Shown here in pieces: positions 53,355-61,971 of a stretch of 64,000 nucleotides of DNA. Within the stretch, counting starts at the first letter, position 1; the number at the start of each line of letters is the position of its first letter. The DNA lies in the NCBI GenBank assembly GCA_963718775.1, contig OY970377.1:2418001-2482000 (forward strand). Direction: 5' to 3'. Under the pieces are notes generated by a model. The model was not told the origin of the DNA, made no database searches, and saw only the letters and a list, made by a program, of their open reading frames with translations. This DNA comes from VRUE01 sp963718775 (GTDB taxonomy: Bacteria; Actinomycetota; Thermoleophilia; Solirubrobacterales; 70-9). A program made the position numbers and the translations under genes.

Positions 53355-53389
53355 CGGCCCAGTCTCCCAATTGCAGAGGGGAGAAACGC

Positions 53390-53438
53390 CGGGCCTGGCG
53401 ACTTATCCGTGAAATGGACGGGAAAGTCGCCAGGCCCG
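53390..53438 (+). promoter_or_regulatory. Hairpin holding a start codon in its loop
   Basis: CGGGCCTGGCGACTT (53390-53404) pairs perfectly with 53424-53438, then CCGT (53407-53410) pairs with ACGG (53418-53421). The 7-base loop is GAAATGG, containing the ATG at 53414. The right arm is coding. Strong folding of the start region is likely. Confidence 0.7.
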
Positions 53439-54310
53439 ATGCGTCGATCGCGAAGATCGCGGAGAGGCAGCATGGGGTGATCTCCGCAGCTCAGGCGCGT
53501 GGTGCCGGGGTAAGCGACGATGCGATCCGAGCTCGCGTACTCGCCGGGCGCTGGCACCGGGTGCATCGCGGCGTCTACGCGGTCGGTCACCCAGCGCTCT
53601 CGCCCGAGGGGCGCTGGATGGCAGCTGTTCTCGCTGTGGGAGGCCGACCGGCGCGCGGGGACTCCGTCCTCGGCCACTGGGGCGCAGCAGTGAGCCACCG
53701 CAGTGCCGCGTTCCTCTGGCGGCTCCTGCCTGTCGCAGAGGGTCCCGTCGACATCATCGTTGCGGGTGGCGACGGGAGGGCAAGGCGACACGACATCCAC
53801 GTGCACCGGTCGCAATCCCTGGCCCGCACTGATGTGACCCTGCGCGAGGGCATCCCGGTCACGACACCGGCGCGGACGATCGTGGATCTGCGCCGGGCGC
53901 TCACTTGGGGGTGGGCGGGCTCCGTGCCGCCTTACGAGCTGCGCAAAGCCATCCGTCAGGTGGACGTTCTCGGTCTGCCCATCGGGGATGACCCTGGCCG
54001 CGACAGAACGCGGAGTGACCTGGAGCGAGATTTCCTGCGCCTGTGTCGCCGCAATCGGCTGCCACGCCCCGAGGTCAACGTCCCGATTGATCCTTATCTA
54101 GTGGACTTCCTTTGGCGTGACCGGGAGTTGATCGTGGAAACCGACAGTTATCTCTATCACCGGGGCAAACTGGCTTTTCAGGAAGATCGAGAGCGGGATC
54201 TGGACCTCCGGCGTCGCGGATACGACGTGATTCGGCTTTCTGAACGGCAGATCGAGGAGGGGCCGGCTCGAGTCGCGGAAACCCTGACCGCGGTGCTCTC
54301 GGCCGACTGA
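53414..54310 (+). CDS. AbiEi-like N-terminus with C-terminal DUF559 nuclease-like domain
   Basis: A 298-residue protein. Residues 10-60 (IAERQHGVISAAQARGAGVSDDAIRARVLAGRWHRVHRGVYAVG) are the AbiEi-type winged helix. The C-terminal 100 residues (LPRPEVNVPIDPYLVDFLWRDRELIVETDSYLYHR) are the Vsr/DUF559 restriction-endonuclease fold, with D and E..D in the right places. This architecture is frequent in actinobacteria and its role is unproven; it may be a solitary toxin-antitoxin or defence relative. It splits a two-component system and its ATG lies in a hairpin loop. Confidence 0.8.
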   Translation: MDGKVARPDASIAKIAERQHGVISAAQARGAGVSDDAIRARVLAGRWHRVHRGVYAVGHPALSPEGRWMAAVLAVGGRPARGDSVLGHWGAAVSHRSAAFLWRLLPVAEGPVDIIVAGGDGRARRHDIHVHRSQSLARTDVTLREGIPVTTPARTIVDLRRALTWGWAGSVPPYELRKAIRQVDVLGLPIGDDPGRDRTRSDLERDFLRLCRRNRLPRPEVNVPIDPYLVDFLWRDRELIVETDSYLYHRGKLAFQEDRERDLDLRRRGYDVIRLSERQIEEGPARVAETLTAVLSAD

Positions 54311-54318
54311 TGAGGCCC

Positions 54319-55176
54319 TCAGTCCGGGACGGAGAGATGAACCTTGGTCCCCGCCCCCGGCCGCGACTCGATCGTCAGCTCGGCGCCGATCAGCAGCGCC
54401 CGCTCTCTCATCCCGGCGATCCCGAGGCCGCCCTCGGACTCCTCGAAGGCGAAGCCGCGGCCGTCGTCGGATATCTCCAGCTCGACGCCGCGCTCGGCGC
54501 GGCGCAGCGCCACCGCGATTCGCTTGGCGCCGCTGTGGCGAGCGGCGTTGGAGAGAGCCTCCTGGGCGACCCGGTAGACGACCAGCTGGACGTCGTCGTC
54601 GAGGTCGGAGAAGTCGCCCTCCTCGGTTAGCGTGGCCTCGATCTCCGAGCGAGCGAACTGCTCGACCTGGCCGGCGATCGCGGCGGTGAGGCCGAGGTCG
54701 TCGAGCGCGGTGGGGCGCAGCTGGCGAGCGAGTGAGAGCAACTCCCGCATCGCCTGATTTGCCAGCGCCTTGGTCTCCGCGAGTTCGGGCTCCAACTCCG
54801 GCGGCGCCGCCTCGCGGACGGCCTCCAGTCGCAACAGCAAACCGGTCAGCGACTGGTTGACCTCGTCATGGAGGTCGCGGGCGACTCTCGCTCGCTCCTC
54901 CTCCTGCGCTTGCAGCGCGGCGCTTCCCGCCCGCCGCCGCTCGGCTTCGAGGCGGCGGATCATGCGCAGGAAGGCGAGCTCGATCCGCTCCACCTCCTCG
55001 GTCTCGCCGACGCCGTCGATCGAGCGCGGCGGCAAGAGCGGCCCCGGCCGGCTCAGATCGACCTTCTCCATCTCCTCGATCAGCTTCTCGAGCGGGTTGA
55101 GGCGGCGTCGCAGCATCAGCAGGTTGATGGCGAGGCCGACCACCGCCGCCAGAAGCACGACGATCGCGAGCGTCAT
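54319..55176 (-). CDS. NarX-type sensor histidine kinase
   Basis: A 285-residue kinase: one membrane helix (residues 2-22), a linker with coiled coil, HisKA_3 phospho-acceptor region (ARVARDLHDEVNQSLTGLLLRL) and a HATPase domain (QEALSNAARHSGA, DDGRGF, GGLGIAGMRERA). There is almost no extracellular sensor, so it reads a membrane or internal cue. Partner of the response regulator at 52725-53354. Confidence 0.93.
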   Translation of the reverse strand: MTLAIVVLLAAVVGLAINLLMLRRRLNPLEKLIEEMEKVDLSRPGPLLPPRSIDGVGETEEVERIELAFLRMIRRLEAERRRAGSAALQAQEEERARVARDLHDEVNQSLTGLLLRLEAVREAAPPELEPELAETKALANQAMRELLSLARQLRPTALDDLGLTAAIAGQVEQFARSEIEATLTEEGDFSDLDDDVQLVVYRVAQEALSNAARHSGAKRIAVALRRAERGVELEISDDGRGFAFEESEGGLGIAGMRERALLIGAELTIESRPGAGTKVHLSVPD

Positions 55177-55304
55177 CTAGGGCTCACCGGTCGGATTGGC
55201 CAAGCCTAGGTGGTTCGGTCCCCCTCGATAGGGGATGGCACCTATGGCCAGGGCGCTCCGCCGCGGCGATAATCCGCCGACCACTCGACTGAGGAGCTGA
55301 CGGC

Positions 55305-56165
55305 ATGACCACCACCAAGCAGTCCACCTGGGGCGCAACGCTCCGCACGACGATCCTCCTGGCGTCCCTCTCGGGCCTGCTGGTCCTGATCGGCGCCTTG
55401 ATCGGCGGTCCCAGCACGGCAGGGCTGTTCCTCGGGATCGCCCTCCTGATGAACCTCGGCTCCTACTTCTTCAGCGACAAACTGGCGCTGAAGATGAGCC
55501 GCGCCCAGCCGATCGAGGAGTCGGAGGCGCCGCGGCTCTACCAGATCGTCCGCGAACTGACGACGCGCGCCGACCTGCCGATGCCGCGTCTCTACATGAT
55601 TCCCCAGGACCAGCCCAACGCTTTCGCGACCGGCCGCAACCCGCAGCATTCCGCGGTCGCGGTCACTCGCGGGATCACCAAGCTGCTCTCCGAGGACGAG
55701 CTGCGCGGCGTGCTCGCCCATGAGCTCGCCCACGTCCAGCACCGCGACATCCTGATCCAGTCGGTCGCCTCGGCGATCGGCGCGGCGATCACCTACCTCG
55801 CCTACATGTTCATGTGGTTCGGCAGCGACGACGACTCGCCACTCAGTCTCGTCGCCTCGCTGGCGATGGTGCTGCTGGCGCCGATCGCGGCGAGCATCAT
55901 CCAGCTCTCGATCTCGCGCCAGCGCGAGTACGCGGCCGACGCCGGTGGGGCGGAAATCTGCGGCAACCCCGAGTCGCTGGCCAGCGCCCTGCTGCGCCTC
56001 GAGCAGGGGGCGGAAGCGATGCCGATGCAGGTCAACCAGGCGGCAGAGCCGCTCTACATCGTCAAGCCCTTCTCCAGCAAGGGCCTCGCCGGCCTCTTCT
56101 CGACCCACCCGCCGATCGAGGAGCGGGTCAAGAGGCTGCGCCAGATGCGCCCCAGCCTCGGCTGA
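55305..56165 (+). CDS. htpX: HtpX-like zinc metalloprotease (M48)
   Basis: A 286-residue membrane protease. Helices lie near residues 15-60 and 145-190; the zinc motif HELAHVQHRD is followed by the downstream E of QREYAADAGGAEICG. It removes damaged membrane proteins. ATG 55305. A clear terminator follows. Confidence 0.94.
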   Translation: MTTTKQSTWGATLRTTILLASLSGLLVLIGALIGGPSTAGLFLGIALLMNLGSYFFSDKLALKMSRAQPIEESEAPRLYQIVRELTTRADLPMPRLYMIPQDQPNAFATGRNPQHSAVAVTRGITKLLSEDELRGVLAHELAHVQHRDILIQSVASAIGAAITYLAYMFMWFGSDDDSPLSLVASLAMVLLAPIAASIIQLSISRQREYAADAGGAEICGNPESLASALLRLEQGAEAMPMQVNQAAEPLYIVKPFSSKGLAGLFSTHPPIEERVKRLRQMRPSLG

Positions 56166-56186
56166 GGTTGCCTTTCGATACGCCGG

Positions 56187-56212
56187 AAAAGGCCCGCGAG
56201 AGCGGGCCTTTT
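56187..56212. terminator. Terminator after htpX
   Basis: AAAAGGCCCGC (56187-56197), loop GAGA, GCGGGCCTTTT (56202-56212): a perfect 11-bp stem with a T tail, bidirectional. Confidence 0.88.
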
Positions 56213-56273
56213 CTATGGATACGGCTGCGTCCTATTGACCCAGGCCATATTTAAGAACTAGACTGTACGCGTA

Positions 56274-56286
56274 ACGGATAGTCCGT
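56274..56286 (+). promoter_or_regulatory. Palindrome upstream of the TetR gene
   Basis: ACGGATAGTCCGT has 5-bp perfect arms 9 bases before the start. A -35/-10 pair (TTGACC 56235, TAGACT 56259) lies just upstream, so the palindrome falls near the transcription start, suited to repression. Confidence 0.5.
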
Positions 56287-56295
56287 ATCGCAACC

Positions 56296-57036
56296 ATGGC
56301 AAAGGCCAGCGCCAGATCCAAGTCAGCCACGCCACGCCGCCTACCGCGGGGCCGGCATGCGCTCGCTCCCGAGGACGTAGTTCGCGACCAGCGCGAGCGC
56401 CTGCTCGCCGCGGTGCCAGGGGTTGTCGCCGAGCGTGGCTACGAAGCGACCTCGGTCGCCGACATCGTCAAGGCGGCAGCGGTCTCCCGCAACGCCTTCT
56501 ACAAGAACTTCAGCGACAAGCAGGAGTGCTTTGCGGTCGCCCACGAGGCGGGCCACGAGCGGCTGCTCGAGATCCTCACTGAGCCCTGCGAGGAGGGCAC
56601 CACGGTCAAAGAGCGGGTTCAGCGCTCCCTGGCGGCGGTCCTCGATGCGCTTGCCTCCGAGCCGGCCCTGGCGCGCCTTCTCTTCGTCGAGGCCCCCTCG
56701 GCCGGTGAGGAGATCGCCCTCGCCTATCACCAATGGCTTCAGCGCTACGGCATCTTGCTGCGCATCGCCGCTCCCGATGCCCAGCCACAGTCTAGCCCTG
56801 CACCTGAGGTTGAGGGTGTGATCGTCGGTGGGCTCGCCTCGCGCGTCGCCAGTGAGGCCCTGCAGGGAAGAGGGGCGCAGCTTGGAGCCCTAACCGAGCC
56901 CTTCGTCGAGTACGTCCTTGCGTTCTACCGGCCGAGTGAGCCCGGTCCCAGGGAGGGCAAGATTCTCGCTTTCGAGCCCGAGCCGGAGCAGCCGCTCGAG
57001 CTCCCCGAAGCGCAGCGCAAGCAAGCCGGCGCCTAG
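56296..57036 (+). CDS. TetR-family regulator
   Basis: A 246-residue protein. The DNA-binding region is at residues 30-80 (ERLLAAVPGVVAERGYEATSVADIVKAAAVSRNAFYKNFSDKQECF). The ligand domain is helical, with an extended acidic, Pro-rich C-terminal tail. Ligand unknown. Likely controls itself and possibly the downstream collagen-like gene, whose promoter carries a 20-base palindrome. Confidence 0.9.
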   Translation: MAKASARSKSATPRRLPRGRHALAPEDVVRDQRERLLAAVPGVVAERGYEATSVADIVKAAAVSRNAFYKNFSDKQECFAVAHEAGHERLLEILTEPCEEGTTVKERVQRSLAAVLDALASEPALARLLFVEAPSAGEEIALAYHQWLQRYGILLRIAAPDAQPQSSPAPEVEGVIVGGLASRVASEALQGRGAQLGALTEPFVEYVLAFYRPSEPGPREGKILAFEPEPEQPLELPEAQRKQAGA

Positions 57037-57130
57037 TCGCTCTCACCGCTTTTCCCGATCCGACCGCAGAAAATTCTGCCCAGAAGTCCCTGCAAATAAG
57101 CCGCTTTCTCACCAATACCACGTGCGTATC

Positions 57131-57159
57131 TTGACAAACACGAACCATCGTGTTTACAT
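57131..57159 (+). promoter_or_regulatory. Promoter with embedded 20-base operator ahead of the collagen-like gene
   Basis: TTGACA (57131-57136), 17-base spacer, TTACAT (57154-57159). AAACACGA (57136-57143) is inverted as TCGTGTTT (57148-57155), so a perfect 8-bp-arm palindrome fills the spacer and touches both boxes. This is the layout of a TetR-type repressed promoter. The leader to the gene is about 135 bases. Confidence 0.7.
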
Positions 57160-57300
57160 CTGATCGCGTCTTCTGTTGGGAACGTCAGCGGTATAGCCAA
57201 CGAAGTCGCGCAGCACCACAGGGACAGAAACCGAGCCCCGAGGAAGCCGCTAAGGGAAGCGGCGGGCAGAGGGGCTCACGGGACAAGGAGAGAGATCTAG

Positions 57301-58182
57301 ATGTTCTCGTCACTAAGGACACGCTTCGGCATCCCGGGAGTCATCTCGGTGATCGCATTGGTCTTTGCAATGCTCGGCGGCGCTTACGCCGCCAACAACA
57401 ACGGCGGTGGCAAGGCCACCGCCTCGGCCAAGGCCAAGAAGGGGCCGAGGGGACCCAAGGGCGCGACCGGGCCTGCAGGACCGCAGGGACCCGCAGGCGC
57501 TAACGGCAAGGACGGTTCCAACGGGGCGAACGGAGCTAGCGGCGCAGCTGGCAAATCAGTCACTGCCAACTCATTCAATGGCGGAAGCGAACCCACTGAC
57601 GAACCCTGCGAAGAACTTGGCGGCACCGAACTCGAAGTCGAAGGCTCCGGCGCCAAGCATTACACCTGTAACGGTAAAGACGGCAAAAACGGCAAAGATG
57701 GCGAACCCTGGACCCTTGGCGGCACCCTTCCAGCAGGGGCGACCGAGACTGGTACATGGGCATTTTCGACGGGCGATTCGCCAGGCAATAATGGGATCAA
57801 CATCCCGATCTCATTCACCGTGCCGCTGGAAACAGGTCTTGATGGTGCGCATGTTCACTATCTCAACGCGGCCGGAAAAGAACTTGTCCTCAGCTTCGTC
57901 ACGTTTGAAACCACTGAAGTAGAGCCAACTGACTGCGGTAGCGATATCGGTCCTGGAGTAAACGCTACGAATCCACAGGCCAACCCGGGTGCGCTGTGTG
58001 TGTATACGGGTGTTGCATCCGAATTCAATACGAGCGCTTTCCCTCCTACCGTCAACGTGGGTGCGTTCAGTGCCACCGCCCAGCCAGGCGCCTCTGTCGC
58101 GGGGGCTGTTTTGAACGTTCTCGTCAAAACAACTTCGAATGGAGCGTATGGATCAGGAACTTGGGCGGTGACGGCCCCATAA
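57301..58182 (+). CDS. Secreted collagen-like protein
   Basis: A 293-residue protein. The signal peptide (PGVISVIALVFAMLGGAYAA) is followed by a Lys-rich linker and about 12-13 Gly-X-Y triplets (residues 47-86, GPRGPKGATGPAGPQGPAG..). A second short G-K-D/N run precedes a beta-rich C-terminal domain with paired Cys. Collagen-like stalks of this kind display globular heads at the cell surface. A regulated promoter lies upstream. Confidence 0.82.
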   Translation: MFSSLRTRFGIPGVISVIALVFAMLGGAYAANNNGGGKATASAKAKKGPRGPKGATGPAGPQGPAGANGKDGSNGANGASGAAGKSVTANSFNGGSEPTDEPCEELGGTELEVEGSGAKHYTCNGKDGKNGKDGEPWTLGGTLPAGATETGTWAFSTGDSPGNNGINIPISFTVPLETGLDGAHVHYLNAAGKELVLSFVTFETTEVEPTDCGSDIGPGVNATNPQANPGALCVYTGVASEFNTSAFPPTVNVGAFSATAQPGASVAGAVLNVLVKTTSNGAYGSGTWAVTAP

Positions 58183-58214
58183 GTCTGCCTAGTCCCCATA
58201 GCCCGACGACGTGA

Positions 58215-58263
58215 GCGCCACCTCGCACTTCGATCCACTTACCCCTGAGGTGCGGGGTGGCGC
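58215..58263. repeat. 13-bp inverted repeat between surface-protein genes
   Basis: GCGCCACCTCGCA (58215-58227) pairs with 58251-58263 with one G-U pair. It lies after the collagen-like gene and just before the next ribosome site; terminator or leader hairpin. Confidence 0.65.
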
Positions 58264-58281
58264 CTATCCCCGAGGAGAGTC

Positions 58282-61200
58282 ATGAGGAACCTGAGAGCGC
58301 AGCGCAACATGCGAAGGATCGGACCAAAAGTAACGCGCCACGCTGCGCACTCGGCGTTGCTCCTCATCGGCGTCGCGCTTGCGCTTGCCTTCCTGCCTGC
58401 GGCAGCGACCGCAGCGGCTCCGCCGCTGCTCTGGCAGACACCTGAAGTCGGCAAAAGCGGCGCCGGAGCGGGTGAATTCTCTACAGAGACGGGCATCGCG
58501 GCTGATCCGGCCAGCGGACATTTCTTCGTGGCTGACGAACAGAATGAGAGGGTCGCGGAGTTCGATGCCTGGGGGCAATTCGTCAAGGCTTGGGGATGGA
58601 ACGTCGCGCCCGAGGGCGCAGTGGGCGACACGCCCGACGATGAGTTTGAGGTCTGCACCGAAGTCTGCCAAGCGGGTGTCGCAGGGGCCGGTGCCGGACA
58701 GTTCGCACTGCCCAATGGGGTGGCCTTGGACGCGTCGGGCAACGTCTACGTCGAGGAGCTAGAACGCGAAGTAAGACTCTTCGGTGAAAAAAGCCTTCGC
58801 GTTCAGAAGTTCGCTCCCAACGGGGACTTTGTCTTGATGATTGGAGGCAAGGTCAACAAGACCAAGGTCAATGAACGGGAAAACCAGGAGGCAAACGCCG
58901 AACCGGTCACCGTCACCGAAGCAGAAGAAAACCTTTGCACGGCCATCTCTGGCGATGAATGTGGAGCTGGCGTTCCCGGTCCGGGCAAAGGTCAATTCAT
59001 TGGCGGAATCTTCGGCAACAAAATCGACACCAACTCCGAGGGCTCGGCGATCTTCGTCGGTGATGTCGGGCGGATCCAAGAGTTCAACACGAGTGGTGCC
59101 TTTGAAGGCGAAGTCGCTGTTCCCGGCGAGGGGGTAAAGGCACTCGCGGTTGACGGCCAAGGAAACTTCTACGTTACTTTTGAAGATCCCCTGGCAATCG
59201 TTAAGCCCGACGTACACAAGTTTGGCCCCGGAGGCGCGGAGCTGGGGACTCTGCCGGTGAAAGACCCCGGGGCGCTGGCGGTGGGCGCCGACGACAGCGT
59301 CTACGTTGTCGAAAGGACGAATGGAAATTTCTCTCCGGACACGATCGTCAAGTTCAACTCCGCCGGCAACCAGACGATCACGCCAGGAGAGCACTTCGCG
59401 GAAATCCCGGGTTCGTTCTCCCGCGTGCGCGGTCTCGCCCTGAGCACTGGCTGCGACATACCCGGCGAGGATCTGTATGCCACGCACACCAGCGTGGGGG
59501 AAGGTTTCCTCCGCGCCTACGGGCCGCCGCCTAATCCAGCAACCTGTCCGCCTCCCGAAGTTCCACCGACGATCGCCGATCAGTATGCGGTTTCGGTAGA
59601 CCCCGGTGGCGCCACCGTGCAGGCGGTGATCAACCCGCGCTTCTGGCCGGACACCCACTACTACGTGCAGTATGGAACCGGGGAATGCTCTAAAGGTGGC
59701 TGCGGGAAAGCGCAGCCGGCCCCCCCGGGGTCCCTGCTGAGCACTCAGACGATCAACGCGCCCCTCACGACCGCTGGTGTTTTTCTCTCCGGTCTCGAGC
59801 CCGCCACCACCTACCACTACCGCTTCGTCGCCCAAAGCGGCGGCGGCGGGCCGGTGCGGGGGTTGGGAGGGACGCTCGCAAAAGACGGCCAGGAAGGCAC
59901 CTTCACCACCTTCCCGCTGCCCACCGAGTCCAACTCCCAGTGCCCAAACCAAGCCTTCCGCAGCGGCGCCTCGGCGCTGCTGCCCGACTGCCGCGCCTAC
60001 GAGATGGTTTCGCCGGTTAACAAGGAAAACGGTGACATTGTCGCCTTCACGGCCGCAGATCACGACTTCGCCGCCCTCAACCAAAGCTCGGCTAACGGGG
60101 AAAAGCTGACCTACTCCTCCTACCGCGCGTTTGGCGACGCGCAGTCCGCGCCGTTCACCTCTCAGTACATCGCCAGCCGCCAGGATGGAGTCGGGTGGGT
60201 AAGCCACACGATTTCACCGCCTCGGGGAATCAGCGTAGTCGAAACGGTGTTCTCCCTCAATAACCTCTTCAAGGCCTTCTCGGCAGACCTCTGCAGCGCC
60301 TGGGTCATCGACGACACCGGCGAAGTGCTCGCGCCCGGCGCGGTAGCGGGGTTCTCCAACCTCTATCGACGTGAGGACTGCGGCGACGAGTCTTACAAAG
60401 CGCTCACTACTGTCACACCGTTGCACCGCTCACCCCTCCACTACGTGCCGCAACTACAGGGGATCTCGGCCGACGGTAGCCATGTGATCTTCCGCGCGAC
60501 CGACAGTCTGACGGCCGACGCGCCGGTTCTGGGCGAGCAACGCGACTTGCTCTACGAGGCTTTTGGCACGGGGAAAGCGACGAAACTACGCTTCGTTTGC
60601 CTGCTGCCGAACGGTACGGCGGTGAGCGCGGGCTGCTCGGCTGGAACACCTGCCAGTCTCGACTACGGGCGCGGGGCCAGCATCTCGCACGCGATCTCCA
60701 CCGACGGTTCCCGGATCTTCTGGACCGATGCCCAGAATTTCGACGGCCGACTGTATGTGCGGATCGCCGGTAACGAAACGCGGGCAGTCTCGGCGGCCGG
60801 GGAAGCGCTCTCCGAAAGGAAAGGCGCCCACTTCTGGACCGCTGCGGCGGACGGCTCGGCGGCGGTCTATACAGTCGGCGAACGTATAGGCGGCGCAGCT
60901 GACCTCTATGAATTCGACCTCGGCGGCGAACAGACCCGGCGGATTGCCGGGAAAGTCTATGGCCTGCTTGGGGCCTCAGACGATGCCTCACGCATCTATC
61001 TGGTCTCCGGTGAAGCCCTTGGCGGCAACTCTGTGGCGGGTAAACCCAATCTCTACTTGCGCGGGGCAGGTGGAGGCCTGAGCTTCATCGCGACGCTGTC
61101 GGGCGAAGATGCACGGACCGCAGTATTGCCATCCCCGGTCAACCCCCTGCCGAACCAGCACAGCGCACAGGTGAGCGCGGACGGCGGCCACGTCGCGTTC

Positions 61201-61971
61201 CTCTCAACGGCGAGGTTGACCGGATATGACAACACCGATGTCGACAGCGGGAAAGCCGACGCCGAGGTTTACATCTACGACGCAGAAGCAGATCGGCTCG
61301 ACTGCGCTTCGTGTAATCCGACTGGAGCGCGACCGGTCGGCCGGAACCTGCCAGCGGGGAACGGGGTCCCGAGTGGGGTCTGGGGAGCCGCCTCGATTCC
61401 CACTGCGCAGACCGCCCTTTACCCGATGCCGCGAGTGCTCTCCGCCGATGGGCAACGGCTCATCTTTCAGAGCACCGACGCTCTGGTCGCCAGCGACACC
61501 AACGGAGCCCAAGACGTCTATGAGTGGGAGACGGCGGGCAAGGGTGACTGCACGGAAGAGAGCCCCGCCTTCAGCAAAGCGAACGGCGGCTGCATCGCCC
61601 TGATCTCCTCAGGGGAGAGCCCTGTCGATTCCCTAGTCATCGACACGAGCCCCTCCGGCGAAGATGTCTTCTTCGCCACCGCCGCGAGCCTGCTTGCTCA
61701 GGACCCGGGCTTGATCGACATCTATGACGCCCGAGTTGGCGGAGGGCTGCCCACTCCGGCCGGATCGCCAGCGGCCTGCGAAGGGGAAGCCTGTCAGGGG
61801 CCGTTCAGCCCGCCCAACGACCCTACGCCCGCCTCCGCCGCCTACGAAGGCCCCGGCAACCCCAAGCCGACCAAGAAGAAAGCGCATAGGACAAAGCGCC
61901 ACCAGCACAAGAGCAAGCATGGCAAGCGCCGCCACCAACGAGCCAACCACGACCGGAGGGCAGGACGATGA
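58282..61971 (+). CDS. Large secreted NHL/TolB-type propeller protein
   Basis: A 1229-residue protein: signal peptide, an NHL-like propeller at residues 55-400 (GIAADPASGHFFVADEQNERVAEFD, GVALDASGNVYVEE), a fibronectin-like module near 435-525 (YYVQYGTGEC.., GLEPATTYHYRFVAQSG), then WD40/TolB-like strands (ISADGSHVIFRATDSL, LSADGQRLIFQSTDALV) to about 1190. It ends with a Lys/Arg/His-rich tail that may bind the wall or anionic polymers. ATG 58282 has GAGGAG upstream. The stop overlaps the next gene (ATGA). Confidence 0.85.
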   Translation: MRNLRAQRNMRRIGPKVTRHAAHSALLLIGVALALAFLPAAATAAAPPLLWQTPEVGKSGAGAGEFSTETGIAADPASGHFFVADEQNERVAEFDAWGQFVKAWGWNVAPEGAVGDTPDDEFEVCTEVCQAGVAGAGAGQFALPNGVALDASGNVYVEELEREVRLFGEKSLRVQKFAPNGDFVLMIGGKVNKTKVNERENQEANAEPVTVTEAEENLCTAISGDECGAGVPGPGKGQFIGGIFGNKIDTNSEGSAIFVGDVGRIQEFNTSGAFEGEVAVPGEGVKALAVDGQGNFYVTFEDPLAIVKPDVHKFGPGGAELGTLPVKDPGALAVGADDSVYVVERTNGNFSPDTIVKFNSAGNQTITPGEHFAEIPGSFSRVRGLALSTGCDIPGEDLYATHTSVGEGFLRAYGPPPNPATCPPPEVPPTIADQYAVSVDPGGATVQAVINPRFWPDTHYYVQYGTGECSKGGCGKAQPAPPGSLLSTQTINAPLTTAGVFLSGLEPATTYHYRFVAQSGGGGPVRGLGGTLAKDGQEGTFTTFPLPTESNSQCPNQAFRSGASALLPDCRAYEMVSPVNKENGDIVAFTAADHDFAALNQSSANGEKLTYSSYRAFGDAQSAPFTSQYIASRQDGVGWVSHTISPPRGISVVETVFSLNNLFKAFSADLCSAWVIDDTGEVLAPGAVAGFSNLYRREDCGDESYKALTTVTPLHRSPLHYVPQLQGISADGSHVIFRATDSLTADAPVLGEQRDLLYEAFGTGKATKLRFVCLLPNGTAVSAGCSAGTPASLDYGRGASISHAISTDGSRIFWTDAQNFDGRLYVRIAGNETRAVSAAGEALSERKGAHFWTAAADGSAAVYTVGERIGGAADLYEFDLGGEQTRRIAGKVYGLLGASDDASRIYLVSGEALGGNSVAGKPNLYLRGAGGGLSFIATLSGEDARTAVLPSPVNPLPNQHSAQVSADGGHVAFLSTARLTGYDNTDVDSGKADAEVYIYDAEADRLDCASCNPTGARPVGRNLPAGNGVPSGVWGAASIPTAQTALYPMPRVLSADGQRLIFQSTDALVASDTNGAQDVYEWETAGKGDCTEESPAFSKANGGCIALISSGESPVDSLVIDTSPSGEDVFFATAASLLAQDPGLIDIYDARVGGGLPTPAGSPAACEGEACQGPFSPPNDPTPASAAYEGPGNPKPTKKKAHRTKRHQHKSKHGKRRHQRANHDRRAGR

